64,000 nucleotides of DNA from an uncultured Ruminiclostridium sp. (GCA_947627695.1 CANQXF010000013.1:1-64000); one strand, 5' to 3'. Counted from the first letter of the stretch, positions 17,420-27,800 are shown. Notes: a model not told the origin generated them from the sequence alone. Translations and numbers: made by a program.

Positions 17420-17938
17420 ATGAGCAACAAAATTTCACTTTGCTCCGACAGCGACTTTGAAAAAGTGCTGGCGCTTTACAACAGAATGATATACCGCCTT
17501 GCCTTTGCCAGAACGAGGAACGTTCACGACGCCGAGGACATTTTGCAGGAGGTCTTTTTCAGATATGTGAACTCGCATACGACCTTCAACAGTGAGGAGC
17601 ACAGAAAAGCCTGGCTGCTGAGGGTGACGGTGAACTGCTCCAAGGACCTGGTGTCCTCCTACTGGCACAGGAAGCGCAGCGAAAATATTCCCTTCGGGAA
17701 AGAGCCGCATGAGGAGCTGACCCCGCAGGAGCGTTACGACACAAAGTCGGCGGTCTTGCAGGCGGTGGGCTCCATTCCCGAAAAATACCGTATCGTTGTG
17801 CATTTGTTTTATTTTGAGGAGCTTTCAGCCGAGCAGATAGCGGCAGTTACGGACAGCAGCGTTTCTTCGGTAAAAACGCGGCTCCACCGAGCGAGGAAAA
17901 TGCTGAAAAACATTCTGAAGGAGGATTTTTATGAGTGA
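17420..17938 (+). CDS. ECF-family RNA polymerase sigma factor
   Basis: 172 residues. Region 2 (about 15-80) includes HDAEDILQEVFFRY, the -10 recognition helix pattern; region 4 (about 115-165) ends with the helix-turn-helix LSAEQIAAVTDSSVSSVK and R-rich tail. Overlaps the next gene by eight bases, the usual arrangement for a sigma factor and its membrane-bound inhibitor. Two identical-architecture ECF promoters precede it, suggesting positive autoregulation. Confidence 0.93.
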   Translation: MSNKISLCSDSDFEKVLALYNRMIYRLAFARTRNVHDAEDILQEVFFRYVNSHTTFNSEEHRKAWLLRVTVNCSKDLVSSYWHRKRSENIPFGKEPHEELTPQERYDTKSAVLQAVGSIPEKYRIVVHLFYFEELSAEQIAAVTDSSVSSVKTRLHRARKMLKNILKEDFYE

Positions 17939-18746
17939 TTTCAAAAGCGAGTACAAGCGTGCTATGAATGAGATAGAGCCTGATCCCGAGCTGCTGAAAA
18001 GGCTGTCGGAATCACAAGGTATGCTCCCCGCAGTTCAAAAGAAAAAGAGCTGTATAAGGCTGAATAAATATTCGATGATAAAGGTCGCTGCCGCCTGTCT
18101 GGTGCTGATAACGGCAATAACGGCGGGAGGGATCTATGCGGTGAAAAATATGATGACCGCCCAGCCGCTGTCCCCAGGCGGAGTAGACGTGAATATGACC
18201 GACGAGCCGAACGTGGATACTTCGCCGAACGCCGAGGATAACGTAAATTCAGCGATGAGCATAAGCCCGAAAATGCTGCTTAACACAGTATACGGCGGGC
18301 ACATTGAGGAGGTAAGCGGAAAGCGCATAAAGCTGTCGGATTTTTCGTATCTCGACAACTGCACCGTTATTTTCGCTTATTATGCGGAGACAACACAGGA
18401 GGCGGACAACCTTTTCCTCTTTATCAGCGACGATATGAAAAAAAGATATATGCTGCTTGAAGCACGCACGGAGCAGTGCGGCGGGGACAAATTTTTTGAG
18501 GAAATACAAACGGGCGTGCCTGAGTTTACTCTGAACAAGATGTACACGCTGCAAAGCGAGGAATATTCAGATCTGCTGGACACAGTTATAAGCGGAACGG
18601 ACGGCGCCGCAAACGTTTCCGTATTGTACGGCTATGCGGGGCATAACCAACAGGCGGGAAGCTTCGCACACGTCCTGTGGGCGGAGGAAAATATCATAAA
18701 CAGCTTTAACAGTATCTTTTCAGCTTATGGCGTGATAATTTCGTAA
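17931..18746 (+). CDS. Putative anti-sigma factor, single-pass membrane protein
   Basis: 271 residues. A cytoplasmic N-terminus of about 48 residues, one membrane helix (about 49-72) and a large extracytoplasmic domain, similar in layout to DUF4367/DUF4179-type partners of clostridial ECF factors. No classical zinc-binding HxxxCxxC motif. Function inferred from the overlapping sigma gene. The signal sensed is unknown. Confidence 0.7.
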   Translation: MSDFKSEYKRAMNEIEPDPELLKRLSESQGMLPAVQKKKSCIRLNKYSMIKVAAACLVLITAITAGGIYAVKNMMTAQPLSPGGVDVNMTDEPNVDTSPNAEDNVNSAMSISPKMLLNTVYGGHIEEVSGKRIKLSDFSYLDNCTVIFAYYAETTQEADNLFLFISDDMKKRYMLLEARTEQCGGDKFFEEIQTGVPEFTLNKMYTLQSEEYSDLLDTVISGTDGAANVSVLYGYAGHNQQAGSFAHVLWAEENIINSFNSIFSAYGVIIS

Positions 18747-18757
18747 ACAAATAAAAA

Positions 18758-18802
18758 TCGCTCCGAGGTGAGAAAACGGAATGCTTTCCCATATCGGAGC
18801 GA
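18758..18802. terminator. Bidirectional terminator between the anti-sigma gene and the M14 pair
   Basis: TCGCTCCGA / TCGGAGCGA stem with T-runs on both sides (ATTTTTTAC on plus, ATTTTTATTTG on minus), between convergent genes. Confidence 0.75.
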
Positions 18803-18816
18803 ATGATTTTTTACGT

Positions 18817-19752
18817 TTAATTTTTCAGTCTTCTTATCAGTTTATACACTACGGAATTTTCCGACGCCAGCGGAGCGTTGTGGGCGAAGAAAACTATGCC
18901 GCTGCATGGGGCTTTTACTTCCTCAATTATCGTGTTCTCATAGGGGTGGAGGATATGGGCGATCACTTCACCGTGCTCTGCCTCGTCGCCGGGGCGTTTC
19001 AAGCCTCGGTAAATTCCGCCCTTGGTGCAGTAAACAGGCATAAGTCCCTCCTCGTCAAGGGTGGTGGCGATGTAGCCGCCGTGGCACTGATACTTGATTA
19101 TCCCCATTCGGGAGAGAAAGCGAAGCACCGACGCCACTGCAATGCCTGCGCTTTCCTCGTCGATATGCTCAGTCTCGTTGGTGTAGATGGAAAAGGCGCT
19201 GGTGTTGTTGAGCTGCCAGTTGTAGTTCAGGGTGGTCTCCTCAAAGGGTCTGGGCTTTCTCACCACTACATAAGGCAAGCCGAACAGGTTGGCAAGGCTG
19301 GTGTTTTCCCTGCCCGTTTCCAGCATACGGACGTGAGGGATAAAATCCCCGGGCATATAAAACGAGGTGAAGTGTATGCCGTACTGAAAGCCGCTTATCT
19401 TGGACAAAAGCTCCGCCGCAACACGCTGTACGGGCTCTCCCGACGAATTGCCTGGGAAGCTGCGGTTTATGTCCCTGCCGTCGGTGGACCAGAAGCGCTT
19501 TTCTATATTCATTGAAAAAGGATTTATGCAGGGGACGACGGTTATTTCATGTCCGTAGCTTATCCTGCACTGGCGTTCAAGCTCGCCAAGAGCCTTTATC
19601 AGTTTGGAGCAGATGTACATCTGCTGAATCTCGTTGCCCCGCATTGAGCCAACTATGCAGCACGCCTTGTCCCCCTTGTTGAAGCGGTAGGCGCTGACGG
19701 TGAAATCTCCTCTGTATACGGAGTCGTATTTGTATATTTCTTCCTTTATCAT
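18817..19752 (-). CDS. M14-type (AstE/aspartoacylase-like) protein with altered zinc site
   Basis: 311 residues, same length and layout as the upstream neighbour (19749-20684), which it overlaps by four bases, so it is a tandem paralogue. The zinc motif HGDE of the neighbour aligns with RGNE here (His to Arg). The later zinc His is kept (YGIHFTS), but the region matching the neighbour's catalytic Glu (LVVEMGAG) reads FSIYTNET. It may be a catalytically dead partner or have shifted chemistry. The C-terminal beta domain (APCSGIVFF) is intact, so the gene is under selection rather than decaying. Confidence 0.75.
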   Translation of the reverse strand: MIKEEIYKYDSVYRGDFTVSAYRFNKGDKACCIVGSMRGNEIQQMYICSKLIKALGELERQCRISYGHEITVVPCINPFSMNIEKRFWSTDGRDINRSFPGNSSGEPVQRVAAELLSKISGFQYGIHFTSFYMPGDFIPHVRMLETGRENTSLANLFGLPYVVVRKPRPFEETTLNYNWQLNNTSAFSIYTNETEHIDEESAGIAVASVLRFLSRMGIIKYQCHGGYIATTLDEEGLMPVYCTKGGIYRGLKRPGDEAEHGEVIAHILHPYENTIIEEVKAPCSGIVFFAHNAPLASENSVVYKLIRRLKN

Positions 19753-20684
19753 CTTCCGCCTCCAAGTATCCTTGCGATAAGACTGCCCGGGGACACGACG
19801 GGATATTCCCGCATAGTGAACACAGTCCCCGAAACGGGGGAGAAAATCTCCTCCTCTATCTCGCCCGTATAGGCGTTGATGATGTCGCCTATGTGGTCGC
19901 CCTCGAATATGCCTGTCCAGTGCTGAATGTCGGGGATAAACACGCCGCTTTTCTCACAGTGTATCACGGTCACTTCCCCGTCGGTGGACACCATAGGGTT
20001 TGAAACGCCCTTTACTCTGCCCGTCCATATCCCCAGCTTTGCCATAACTGCGAAAATGCCGTCAAGAAGCTGTTCGCCGTACTCCTTGGTTATCCTCATT
20101 CCTGCACCCATTTCCACCACGAGGCAGGGTGTTCCCCTGCTGTTCAGCGTGTGGGAGAGGGAGGAGGGGCGAACGGCGGAGCTGTTCCCCACCCATATAA
20201 AATCAGCGTTCAGCTGTTTTGCCAGGGGGAGCAGCTTTGAGGCGTACTCGGGATTTATCCGCACCTGGGGTATCTCCCGCAGGAAAATGTCGCTGGAATG
20301 TATGTCTATGCAAAGGTCTGCGCCGAGAATGTCGTCTATCACCTGACCTGCGACGTGTTCCCAGGGGGTCCCTCCCTCGCCGCCGGGAAACATTCTGTTC
20401 ATATCCAGCTCGTACATGGGGATATGTCGGTTCACAGCGTCAACGCCCAGCGGGTTCATAGCGGGGTACACGTCAACTATGCCGTTAAGCTCGGTATAGT
20501 TCCTGTTTATGCGGCGTATAAGCTCGTAGCAGACGTACTGCCCCTCAAGCTCGTCCCCGTGTATGCCTGTTACAACGGCTATTCTCTTTTGTCCCTCCGC
20601 CTGTTCCTTGGGAGCAAGGCGGTTTCGCTTTATATTGACCCTTTCGCCCACGGGAAGGGCGAAGGACACCACCGTTTCAAGCAT
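19749..20684 (-). CDS. Succinylglutamate desuccinylase/aspartoacylase-family M14 metallohydrolase
   Basis: 311 residues. Zinc-dependent amide hydrolase fold: HGDE in VTGIHGDELEG provides zinc His and Glu, DIHSSD a further zinc His, and LVVEMGAG the likely catalytic Glu. The C-terminal beta-barrel domain (FSPVSGTVF) is typical of the AstE/AspA group. Substrate unknown; no arginine-succinyltransferase genes are nearby. First gene of a two-gene operon with its degenerate paralogue. Confidence 0.82.
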   Translation of the reverse strand: MLETVVSFALPVGERVNIKRNRLAPKEQAEGQKRIAVVTGIHGDELEGQYVCYELIRRINRNYTELNGIVDVYPAMNPLGVDAVNRHIPMYELDMNRMFPGGEGGTPWEHVAGQVIDDILGADLCIDIHSSDIFLREIPQVRINPEYASKLLPLAKQLNADFIWVGNSSAVRPSSLSHTLNSRGTPCLVVEMGAGMRITKEYGEQLLDGIFAVMAKLGIWTGRVKGVSNPMVSTDGEVTVIHCEKSGVFIPDIQHWTGIFEGDHIGDIINAYTGEIEEEIFSPVSGTVFTMREYPVVSPGSLIARILGGGR

Positions 20685-20704
20685 ATTTTTTCCTCCTTTA
20701 AAGG

Positions 20705-20744
20705 CAAAAAACTCTACGAGGAAACCCCTGAAAGGTTTCCTCGT
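20705..20744 (-). terminator. galE terminator
   Basis: Perfect 11-bp stem ACGAGGAAACC / GGTTTCCTCGT, 7-base loop, followed on the minus strand by AGAGTTTTTTG. Confidence 0.88.
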
Positions 20745-20764
20745 AAATTTGCAGTATTATCAGC

Positions 20765-21769
20765 TTATCTTATGTGTGTCTGAAGAACGAAGTTCCATGC
20801 GTCACGGCACATTTCCTCGATCCCTCTTTCCGCCTTCCAGCCAAGCTCCTTGTTCGCCTTTTTGGGGCTGGAATAGCACTTTGCGGCGTCACCCGGGCGG
20901 CGGGGCGCGATCTCGTGAGGTACTTTGACACCGTTCACCTTTTCAAATGTGTTGATTATCTCAAGCACGGAATAACCCTTGCCTGTTCCCAGATTGTAGG
21001 CTAAAGCGCCGTGCTTTTCACGCACTGCGGAAATTGCTGCAAGGTGACCCTTTGCCAGGTCAACAACGTGGATATAATCCCTTATGCAGGTGCCGTCGGG
21101 GGTGGGATAATCGTCGCCGCAGACGTACAGCATAGGCGTTTTTCCAGACGCTGCATTGAGTATCCTGGGCATAAGGTTGTTGGGTATGCCGTTGGGGTCC
21201 TCGCCTATCTTGCCGCTTTCGTGAGCGCCTATGGGATTGAAGTATCTCAGCAGGGCAACGCTCCAGCGTTCGTCAGCGTGGCACAGCTCCCTGCACATAT
21301 TCTCTATCATCAGCTTGGTGCTGCCGTAAGGATTTATTGAGGAAAGAGGGAAATCCTCGGTAACGGGCACCTTTTCGGGGAATCCGTAAACGGTGGCGGA
21401 GGAGCTGAACACAAGTCTGCGGCAGCCGAATTCCTCCATAACTTCAAGCAGGGAAAGCGTGGTGTCGATATTGTTGCGGTAATACATTATGGGCTTTTCA
21501 ACGCTTTCGGGGACAGCCTTGTAGCCTGCGAAGTGGATGACCTCCTCGATAAAATTCTCTCTGAAAATGCGGTGGAGTATCTCCTTGTCCGCAACGTCGC
21601 CCTCGTAAAAGGCGAAGCCCTTTCCTGTAATGTCCTGAACGGCGTTGATAACGCCGGGCTTTGAGTTGAAGAAATTGTCGATAACAACTACGTCCTCGCC
21701 CGCTTCAAGAAGCTCGACGACGGTGTGAGAGCCGATAAAGCCTGTTCCTCCTGTTACAAGTACAGCCAT
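20765..21769 (-). CDS. galE: UDP-glucose 4-epimerase
   Basis: 334 residues, full length. Interconverts UDP-glucose and UDP-galactose with bound NAD. TGGTGFIGSH NAD loop at residues 6-15, DNFFNSK, SSSATVYG with catalytic Ser, and YGSTK with the Tyr/Lys pair; RYFNPIGAH and RRPGDAAKCYS later. Own sigma-A promoter upstream and terminator downstream, so it is monocistronic. It marks the left chromosomal flank of the island. Confidence 0.96.
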   Translation of the reverse strand: MAVLVTGGTGFIGSHTVVELLEAGEDVVVIDNFFNSKPGVINAVQDITGKGFAFYEGDVADKEILHRIFRENFIEEVIHFAGYKAVPESVEKPIMYYRNNIDTTLSLLEVMEEFGCRRLVFSSSATVYGFPEKVPVTEDFPLSSINPYGSTKLMIENMCRELCHADERWSVALLRYFNPIGAHESGKIGEDPNGIPNNLMPRILNAASGKTPMLYVCGDDYPTPDGTCIRDYIHVVDLAKGHLAAISAVREKHGALAYNLGTGKGYSVLEIINTFEKVNGVKVPHEIAPRRPGDAAKCYSSPKKANKELGWKAERGIEEMCRDAWNFVLQTHIR

Positions 21770-21858
21770 GATTACCTCCGAAAAAATTTATTTTATTATT
21801 TATGCGTGGGAATTTGTGTGAAGTGCGCCGACGGTTTGCGGCGGATCGTTCTTTATAA

Positions 21859-21887
21859 AGTATAACCTATATTGGGGGAAAAGTCAA
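21859..21887 (-). promoter_or_regulatory. Sigma-A promoter of galE
   Basis: TTGACT, 17-bp spacer, TATACT on the minus strand, 90 bases before galE. Confidence 0.8.
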
Positions 21888-22013
21888 GGGAGGAGTGAAA
21901 GGGATTGGTGAAGAGCAAAAGCGAGGAAACCGTCTGACAGCGAGACAAAACCCGGTTATAGGCATATTTATCGTTTTGCTGTGAATTATCAAAAAATTCA
22001 TTTTGAGTCAATG

Positions 22014-22038
22014 AAAAACCGCCCTGCGGGCGGTTTTT
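22014..22038. terminator. Bidirectional terminator at the left edge of the island
   Basis: AAAAACCGCCC / GGGCGGTTTTT with a TGC loop. No gene ends into it on the plus strand; on the minus strand it lies 140 bases after the GIY-YIG gene. The rest of the 407-bp gap 21770-22176 holds the galE promoter and a weak copy of the island repeat, and nothing else I recognise. Confidence 0.85.
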
Positions 22039-22146
22039 GTTTTGCCATTAGCTTGATGCGGTTTTGTTGATAAGAAATGCGGTTTGATTTTTCTGCATTT
22101 TTGTCAGGTTTTGCTGTTGGAATTTGACAAAAAGCGTTTGCTTTTC

Positions 22147-22178
22147 ATTCAGGCAGCAGGGGCTATATGAATTTTTTT
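22147..22178 (+). repeat. Short diverged copy of the island left-end repeat
   Basis: Resembles the ATTCAG..AGCA..GGGCTAT..TGA..TTTTTT segment found at 22999, 31014 and (weaker) 36966, and like them lies just before the 3' end of a minus-strand gene. No guaA-like core is visible to its left, so the assignment is tentative. Confidence 0.4.
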
Positions 22179-22866
22179 ACTCGTCCTCTGCGTCTTCACT
22201 CTCAATATTGCTGCGCATATCGCTTAAAGTGATACCGTCCTTGGTAAAGTATTTCCAGCCGTTGACGTGAAGGCTGTCTGCCCACCCGTATTTTTCTGAA
22301 AGTATCTTGATAGCAAGACCGGTAACAGAATAGCTTACTCCGTCATATTCGACCTGATTTTTTTCATCAAGGACTTTTGCAATGATAGTGTCGTCATACA
22401 GAAATTTTATTTCTTCGCCGACGCTTATTCGCAACAGTTTAAAAGAATTATTTGAACGCTTTGTTCTTCTGTCTGCCAATTCCTGTTCCTGCGACTGATC
22501 CACAGTAGGCGTATACAGTGTCAGTTTATCTATATCTCCTCGTAATGCTGCAATATCCTTAAAAATTCCGTATGCCGTTTCAGGAGAAATTTTGAAAAAC
22601 TCACGTTCACGGATCCGTCCGCTGCCAAGTCGCTCCCGTGCGTGGATCGAATCGTCCACCCTGTCGATAAGACTATGTATTCTTGCTTCAACTTCGGTTG
22701 GATTCTCTACTTCATAAACAGCATAGCACCGAAAAGACAGCGGAATATTCGGCGGCGAATTAAGCTCATGCAAGCGCCGTTCAATATCGTTCCTCTCAGT
22801 CATACCGATTTTTACCCATCCGTCTAAGCATGGATTTGTAAGTATGTATACAAGACCTTTTGACAT
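22177..22866 (-). CDS. GIY-YIG (T5orf172-type) nuclease with C-terminal RAMA-like domain
   Basis: 229 residues. N-terminal GIY-YIG fold: GLVYILTNP and WVKIGMT (about 4-23), RRLHEL arginine (about 31-36) and the EVEARIH glutamate helix (about 57-63). The C-terminal part (about 145-215), with KVLDEKNQVEYDGVSYSVTG and NGWKYF, matches the RAMA/DUF4357-like module found fused to restriction-modification and other DNA-targeting enzymes. Probable DNA endonuclease with a DNA-reading domain; a role in phage defence is inferred. Start supported by AGAAAGGAA. Left-most gene of the AT-richer island. Confidence 0.82.
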   Translation of the reverse strand: MSKGLVYILTNPCLDGWVKIGMTERNDIERRLHELNSPPNIPLSFRCYAVYEVENPTEVEARIHSLIDRVDDSIHARERLGSGRIREREFFKISPETAYGIFKDIAALRGDIDKLTLYTPTVDQSQEQELADRRTKRSNNSFKLLRISVGEEIKFLYDDTIIAKVLDEKNQVEYDGVSYSVTGLAIKILSEKYGWADSLHVNGWKYFTKDGITLSDMRSNIESEDAEDE

Positions 22867-22916
22867 TTACAGTTTCCTTTCTGTTATAAGGTTATTTTTG
22901 AAGTATTTGGGTGGGA

Positions 22917-23040
22917 TTATTCACACTCGCTCCCAATAGCGCAATATTAAACATATTTGCTATAAGAGCTTAACGTGAGGTATTCATATTTTTTCACTAT
23001 TCAGAGAGCATGGGCTATCTGATTTTTTGTTGCCATAGTT
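22917..23040 (+). repeat. Candidate attachment site plus element-end repeat, copy A
   Basis: TTATTCACACTCGCTCCC at 22917-22934 resembles the guaA 3' end (TATTCCCACTC at 46287-46297) with one change, and the next ~115 bp match copy B at 30931-31056 almost base for base, ending in GGGCTATCTGATTTTTTGTT. TTGCCA repeats follow. Interpreted as one end of an integrated element. The gap 22867-23106 contains nothing else. Confidence 0.7.
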
Positions 23041-23106
23041 TTGCCAAGAGTTAGCGTGGATTACATGTAGAAAAACAAGAGTATGCCGTATGTTCAATCA
23101 ATTGAA

Positions 23107-24834
23107 TCAGAGTTCCATAAGTTGAGACTGGGTTTTCATAATAATCTTACCCTGTGGGGCAAATCTTTTACTTCCGTCAATGGCATCGGCAATCCGTTTA
23201 ATTCCGTCTTCATCTGCATTTATAAACAAAGATAAACGTTGAGTAGCTCTTGAGCATGCAACATATAATACTCTTTTCTTCTCCTCGTTGCTAAATGAAT
23301 TCTCGTCAATATCAGTAATAATTATTACCCTGCTTTCTAATCCCTTGAATTTAATTGCCGTAGTAAATAGAACTGCTGAATTACTTTGTTCACGCAAAAT
23401 CGGAATGCCTGATAACTTATAGACGCCGTTCAAAATAGAGTCTTCTTCTTTTTTGAGTGAGAGAATAACGATGTCACTATATGAATAGCCATTATTATCA
23501 TCAGTATAATATTTGATAAGTTTGCTCAGTTTCATTAACGGATCACCTTTGATAAAGCTTATACTGGTTTTGTCACCTTTTATCATAGCAATTTTGGGAC
23601 TTACTTCTACATCAATTATGTTATAAGAAGTAAGCGCAATTTCATAAGTATTACGACAATTTTTAGTCAGTACCAATTTACATTCAGAATCTTGTATCCA
23701 TTGTGGCACCTTCTGAGTTGTCAACAACTGATTTTTATCATAAAACACAAAAAAGTGTCCATCGACCAATTCACAATATTCTTTAAAATAAACTATTTCA
23801 TCATTATCAAAATCTTGTCCCTCGTCGATAATAACATCATCAAAGTTCAATTTATCCCAATCTATTGCCATAAGTGCTTGTGCTCTATCCTTTGGACTTG
23901 ACAAATCTCTCCAGTTGTCAGCATACTTTGATATAAATGTATGTATGTTGTAATAGGTTACATTTTCATATGGGTACATATGAGCTAAAAAACTGAACAG
24001 CATCCGATTGAAGCAAAGAAACAGAACTTTTCGACCTTCAGCGCCAAATCGTCTGGCTGCTTCCTTTGCAATCAGTGTCTTTCCTGTTCCTGCTACGCCT
24101 TGGATAGTCGAATTATTCTGTTCGGATATGTAATCAAGTAAACCCGTTTGCTCGTCTGTAAGCTTTAAAAAGGCTTTTTCAATAGCGCTTTTCTTTGCGC
24201 CGGGAGCTGTAATCAACTCGAAGTCTGCCGCAATCATATCTACGATTTTTTCAAATTCTTCATCGGTAATATTTACTTTCAGCTTTGTCCCATAGAATTC
24301 GAAAATATCGTAGATTGCTTGCTTACCTTTTGCAAAGGATTCATATCCAAGGACAGCTCCTGATACTTCCCTATATGCCATAGGAAAGCTCTTGATTTTG
24401 TCTTTAATCTCACATGAAGAAAACCACACTGCGGCTTCAATAGGGAATCGTGAATCAAGATCATCTGCAATATTTGAAATAGCACGACGGTAATGATATA
24501 TCCCGTCGATTGCCTGGGATAATGGATCATTGCGCTTTTTTTTATTTAAAATATGTACTTCTTGAGTTGCTTGGTTTTTCTGATAAAAAGCATAATCATG
24601 ATAAACAATGTCCCCGCCCTTTACTTCTAAAACAATCGCTCCTAATTTTCTATGAAGAATCAGAAAGTCGTTTTCTTTCCATGTGGTTTTCCACTTATTA
24701 TTTCGTTTCATCCATTGAACAGAGTGAAAGATAATATATCCATCATCAAGCTTTTCAAGAAACTCATATACTTCTCTTTCCGAAAAAGGAAGATCGGTTA
24801 TATCCTCTTTTTGAGGGTATATCATTGCACACAT
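23107..24834 (-). CDS. NERD nuclease-domain / UvrD-like DNA helicase
   Basis: 575 residues. The N-terminal third is a NERD (nuclease-related) domain with NDFLILHRKLGAIVLEVKGG (about 55-74), giving the D...ExK catalytic pattern. A superfamily 1 helicase follows: Walker A GVAGTGKT (246-253), Walker B IIDEGQDF, FKGLESRVII and VACSRATQRL motif VI. It starts at 24834 right after the upstream stop (TAATATG), with AAGGAG inside the upstream gene, so the pair is coupled. The combination of nuclease and helicase suggests DNA degradation, plausibly of invading DNA; this role is inferred from context. Confidence 0.85.
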   Translation of the reverse strand: MCAMIYPQKEDITDLPFSEREVYEFLEKLDDGYIIFHSVQWMKRNNKWKTTWKENDFLILHRKLGAIVLEVKGGDIVYHDYAFYQKNQATQEVHILNKKKRNDPLSQAIDGIYHYRRAISNIADDLDSRFPIEAAVWFSSCEIKDKIKSFPMAYREVSGAVLGYESFAKGKQAIYDIFEFYGTKLKVNITDEEFEKIVDMIAADFELITAPGAKKSAIEKAFLKLTDEQTGLLDYISEQNNSTIQGVAGTGKTLIAKEAARRFGAEGRKVLFLCFNRMLFSFLAHMYPYENVTYYNIHTFISKYADNWRDLSSPKDRAQALMAIDWDKLNFDDVIIDEGQDFDNDEIVYFKEYCELVDGHFFVFYDKNQLLTTQKVPQWIQDSECKLVLTKNCRNTYEIALTSYNIIDVEVSPKIAMIKGDKTSISFIKGDPLMKLSKLIKYYTDDNNGYSYSDIVILSLKKEEDSILNGVYKLSGIPILREQSNSAVLFTTAIKFKGLESRVIIITDIDENSFSNEEKKRVLYVACSRATQRLSLFINADEDGIKRIADAIDGSKRFAPQGKIIMKTQSQLMEL

Positions 24835-24835
24835 A

Positions 24836-27800
24836 TTACTTAAACTCCTTTGCAATCTGCTCATAGTCAATTTCCGCTATTCTGTAAGCTTGCCACCCCA
24901 TGGCAGCATAATTGCGCATTACGCTATCAGGAGTTTCGTGATCACAAATGAGGATATTTCTACTTGGCCACGACATAAGGATAAAATCACCAAGTGTAGA
25001 ATTTTTGATAATTGTTTCCAAGTATTCCGGCTTTGGCACACCACTTTCTTCTAACTTTTTAAGCAGGGAATGATCAGCGTCATCAAAGAAAGTGTAAATA
25101 TCTGCCCATCGATTGATTGCATTAGTCGTATAAGAGTGCTCCTTATCAATAGAACGGCGCATTTCTACCTTAAAAATGACCTCTTCATTTTTAACCAACA
25201 CGTCGTATCCCAGAAAATAGTTTTCAATATAATTCCATCGTTCTTCGTCAGTTTTTAATTCCATAAAGAATTTAGACAGAATGTCAACATCACGATTGTG
25301 CTTTTGCCGCGCCTTTGTAACATAGTTGTTGGAATAATTGATGTTTCCCAGGACAATGCCTTTAATCTTGTTGGGGTCATTCAAACGGATAAAGATTTCC
25401 GGCTCCTCACCTCCCATAATTTCATAAGTGATATATCCAAAAACAGACAAAAGCTTTAACGATAAAGCGGACCCTTCGTCGCTTGCAAGGCTCATATAAG
25501 CGGAGAACGATGCCTTCTGAATGCCGGAAAAATCGCTAATAATTTTAGATTTTGTAATAGGCTTGCGCATAAGCTCTTTAAAATTACCGTTTGCAAGGTA
25601 GTATTGTGTGCGACCAATTACATCATTTGTTCTACGTTTTACGCAGATAGAATTGGAATCAACAAGATCAAAGAGAGAATTAGCAATCACTCGTGCTTTT
25701 GTCCTTCCATATCTTTTACTAATCAGTCTTTCAAAATCGTCAATAGTAAAATACTGATTCCGATAGTTATCATAAAGACTATTTGCAATGAATTCAAAGT
25801 CTTCTAGGATCTTATTACGGATATCTCCAAGCAAGTAATCCTCGCTGGCTTCAACGGAAACTTTTTGACGCGGAAAAATGAAATCACGAATTCCGGGCAT
25901 TATTTCTATATTGTTGTGAACAGCTGCTTGCTTGTTAAAGTACCAATACTTAAATTGCGGGAAAGAAATATTAGGGTGGAATTCTTCCCAGATTCGTTTT
26001 AAATCTACAGAATAAATATCCCCCATGTCACTTAAAGACGAGCCGTCTTTCTGCGGCTCATTATACCGCCCCTTCTGTACATATGTAAAGCATCCACCAA
26101 ATCTGGAGTTCAATACATCTTGCGAATGTTCTCGATGAATAACCACATAAGCTTTAGTAAATACGCTCTGCGGACGAGAAATGAGAACCTTATAGTTGTA
26201 CTTATCATAAAGGTCCTTTTCAAGCATAAGCAAACATGTTTTTAGCTGATTGATACAGGAAGAATCATCACGACCAAAAATATATGTGAATGATTCGGGC
26301 GAGATCAAAAAGTTCCTCGCATATCCCTTATTCTTGTAAGTTTCATATATTCCTTCAAGGACCTTTTTGATCTGGTATTGCTTAATTTGGGACATGCCAA
26401 ACAGGATTTTCATAAACATAAGGTCATTGTAATAGAAATCTGTAATTGCATATCCTGTCATAGATTCCTTACGGGAAGCTCGACCAATTTCCTGTACATA
26501 GTCGCACAAATTCCCGGTTGCCGCATAATGATATACATTTTTTATATCATCCACATCGACGCCCATGCCGAATGCTTTTGTTGCATACATTACGGGCATG
26601 ATGCCTTTCCTGAATTTTTCAAAAGTCTCCTGCTTTTGCGCATTAAAATACTCGGCGCTTTGCTCGTTGATATTTCTGCCGGTATATGTTCCGATGCTGT
26701 CACTCATAGTTATACCGGCAAAGCTGCGCAGCCCCTTCTTTGCATCACCGGCTAGTTTAGCAAAAGGAAAATATACAATTGTCTTTTCCCTTTTTTCAAT
26801 CCATTGCTGTAAACGGGCATTCAGGTCGACAGTTTTCGCCGCTTCATATTCCGACTTAGGTCTTTTTGAAGTGGATTTAACATTGATCTCAAATTTTATG
26901 TCGGTGCGTTTGGTATATCCAATGTATTTTATGGGATTTTCCATATAAAGGCTTGTTATTGTCTCGCCCACAGAATCATCCGCACCGCCATTTATTGCAG
27001 TTGCCGTAAATGCACAGATAGGAAAATGATATGTCTTTCTTTTGATGCCGCGACTTGTTTGAATATTATGGCGCAACTGGTTAATATATCCTCCCAAATA
27101 CCAATAATCGGGTCTAAAACCAATACCCCAAGTTGTAACAATATGGGCTTCGTCTACAATAAGCAAACCGATTTCACGTTCGCCGATAATTGTTTCAATC
27201 GAATAGGAAAGTAACGTTTCAGGACTTAAATACAGTAAATCAACTTCTCCTTCTTTTATTCTCTTTAAAACTGCCTCTTTTTCTACCTGTGTAATCAAGT
27301 CGGAGTTAAACGCTTCAACGCGGGTGTATCCGCTTTTAATTAACTTTTCTTTTTGATCTTGCATCAGTGCTTTTACAGGCTCTATAATAATTGTAAGCTT
27401 ATTATATTTTTTTGCAAGATATACAGCAGGAATCTGGAACATAACAGACTTACCTGCACCCGTGGAAGCAGTGATAAAGATATCGCGAAAAGTTTTTCCT
27501 TTTTCATCTGCATACGAATTTTCAGCTTGACATATGATATCTCTAATAATTCTGCCCTGGGAAATATAAACAACTTCTTTGTCAATATCCGGGCTCTTGT
27601 AAAACGGAATAGATCTAAATTCTTTAAATCCGTCTATACCGATATCATCTTGAGCTATTTTTAACAGTTCAGCTTCTTGATCCGAATCTTCCGCAAGCTG
27701 TTCATAATATTTAGACGCCCTGATCTTGTGATATTGACAATATGCGAGCAAAGAATTAAGAATTCTATTGGAAACCTCACCATCTGTCGTTTGAATGCCA

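Noticed and set aside
18781-19515. Long plus-strand open frame opposite the M14-like gene
   Set aside because: It is a shadow of the minus-strand gene; no ribosome site and no family resemblance.
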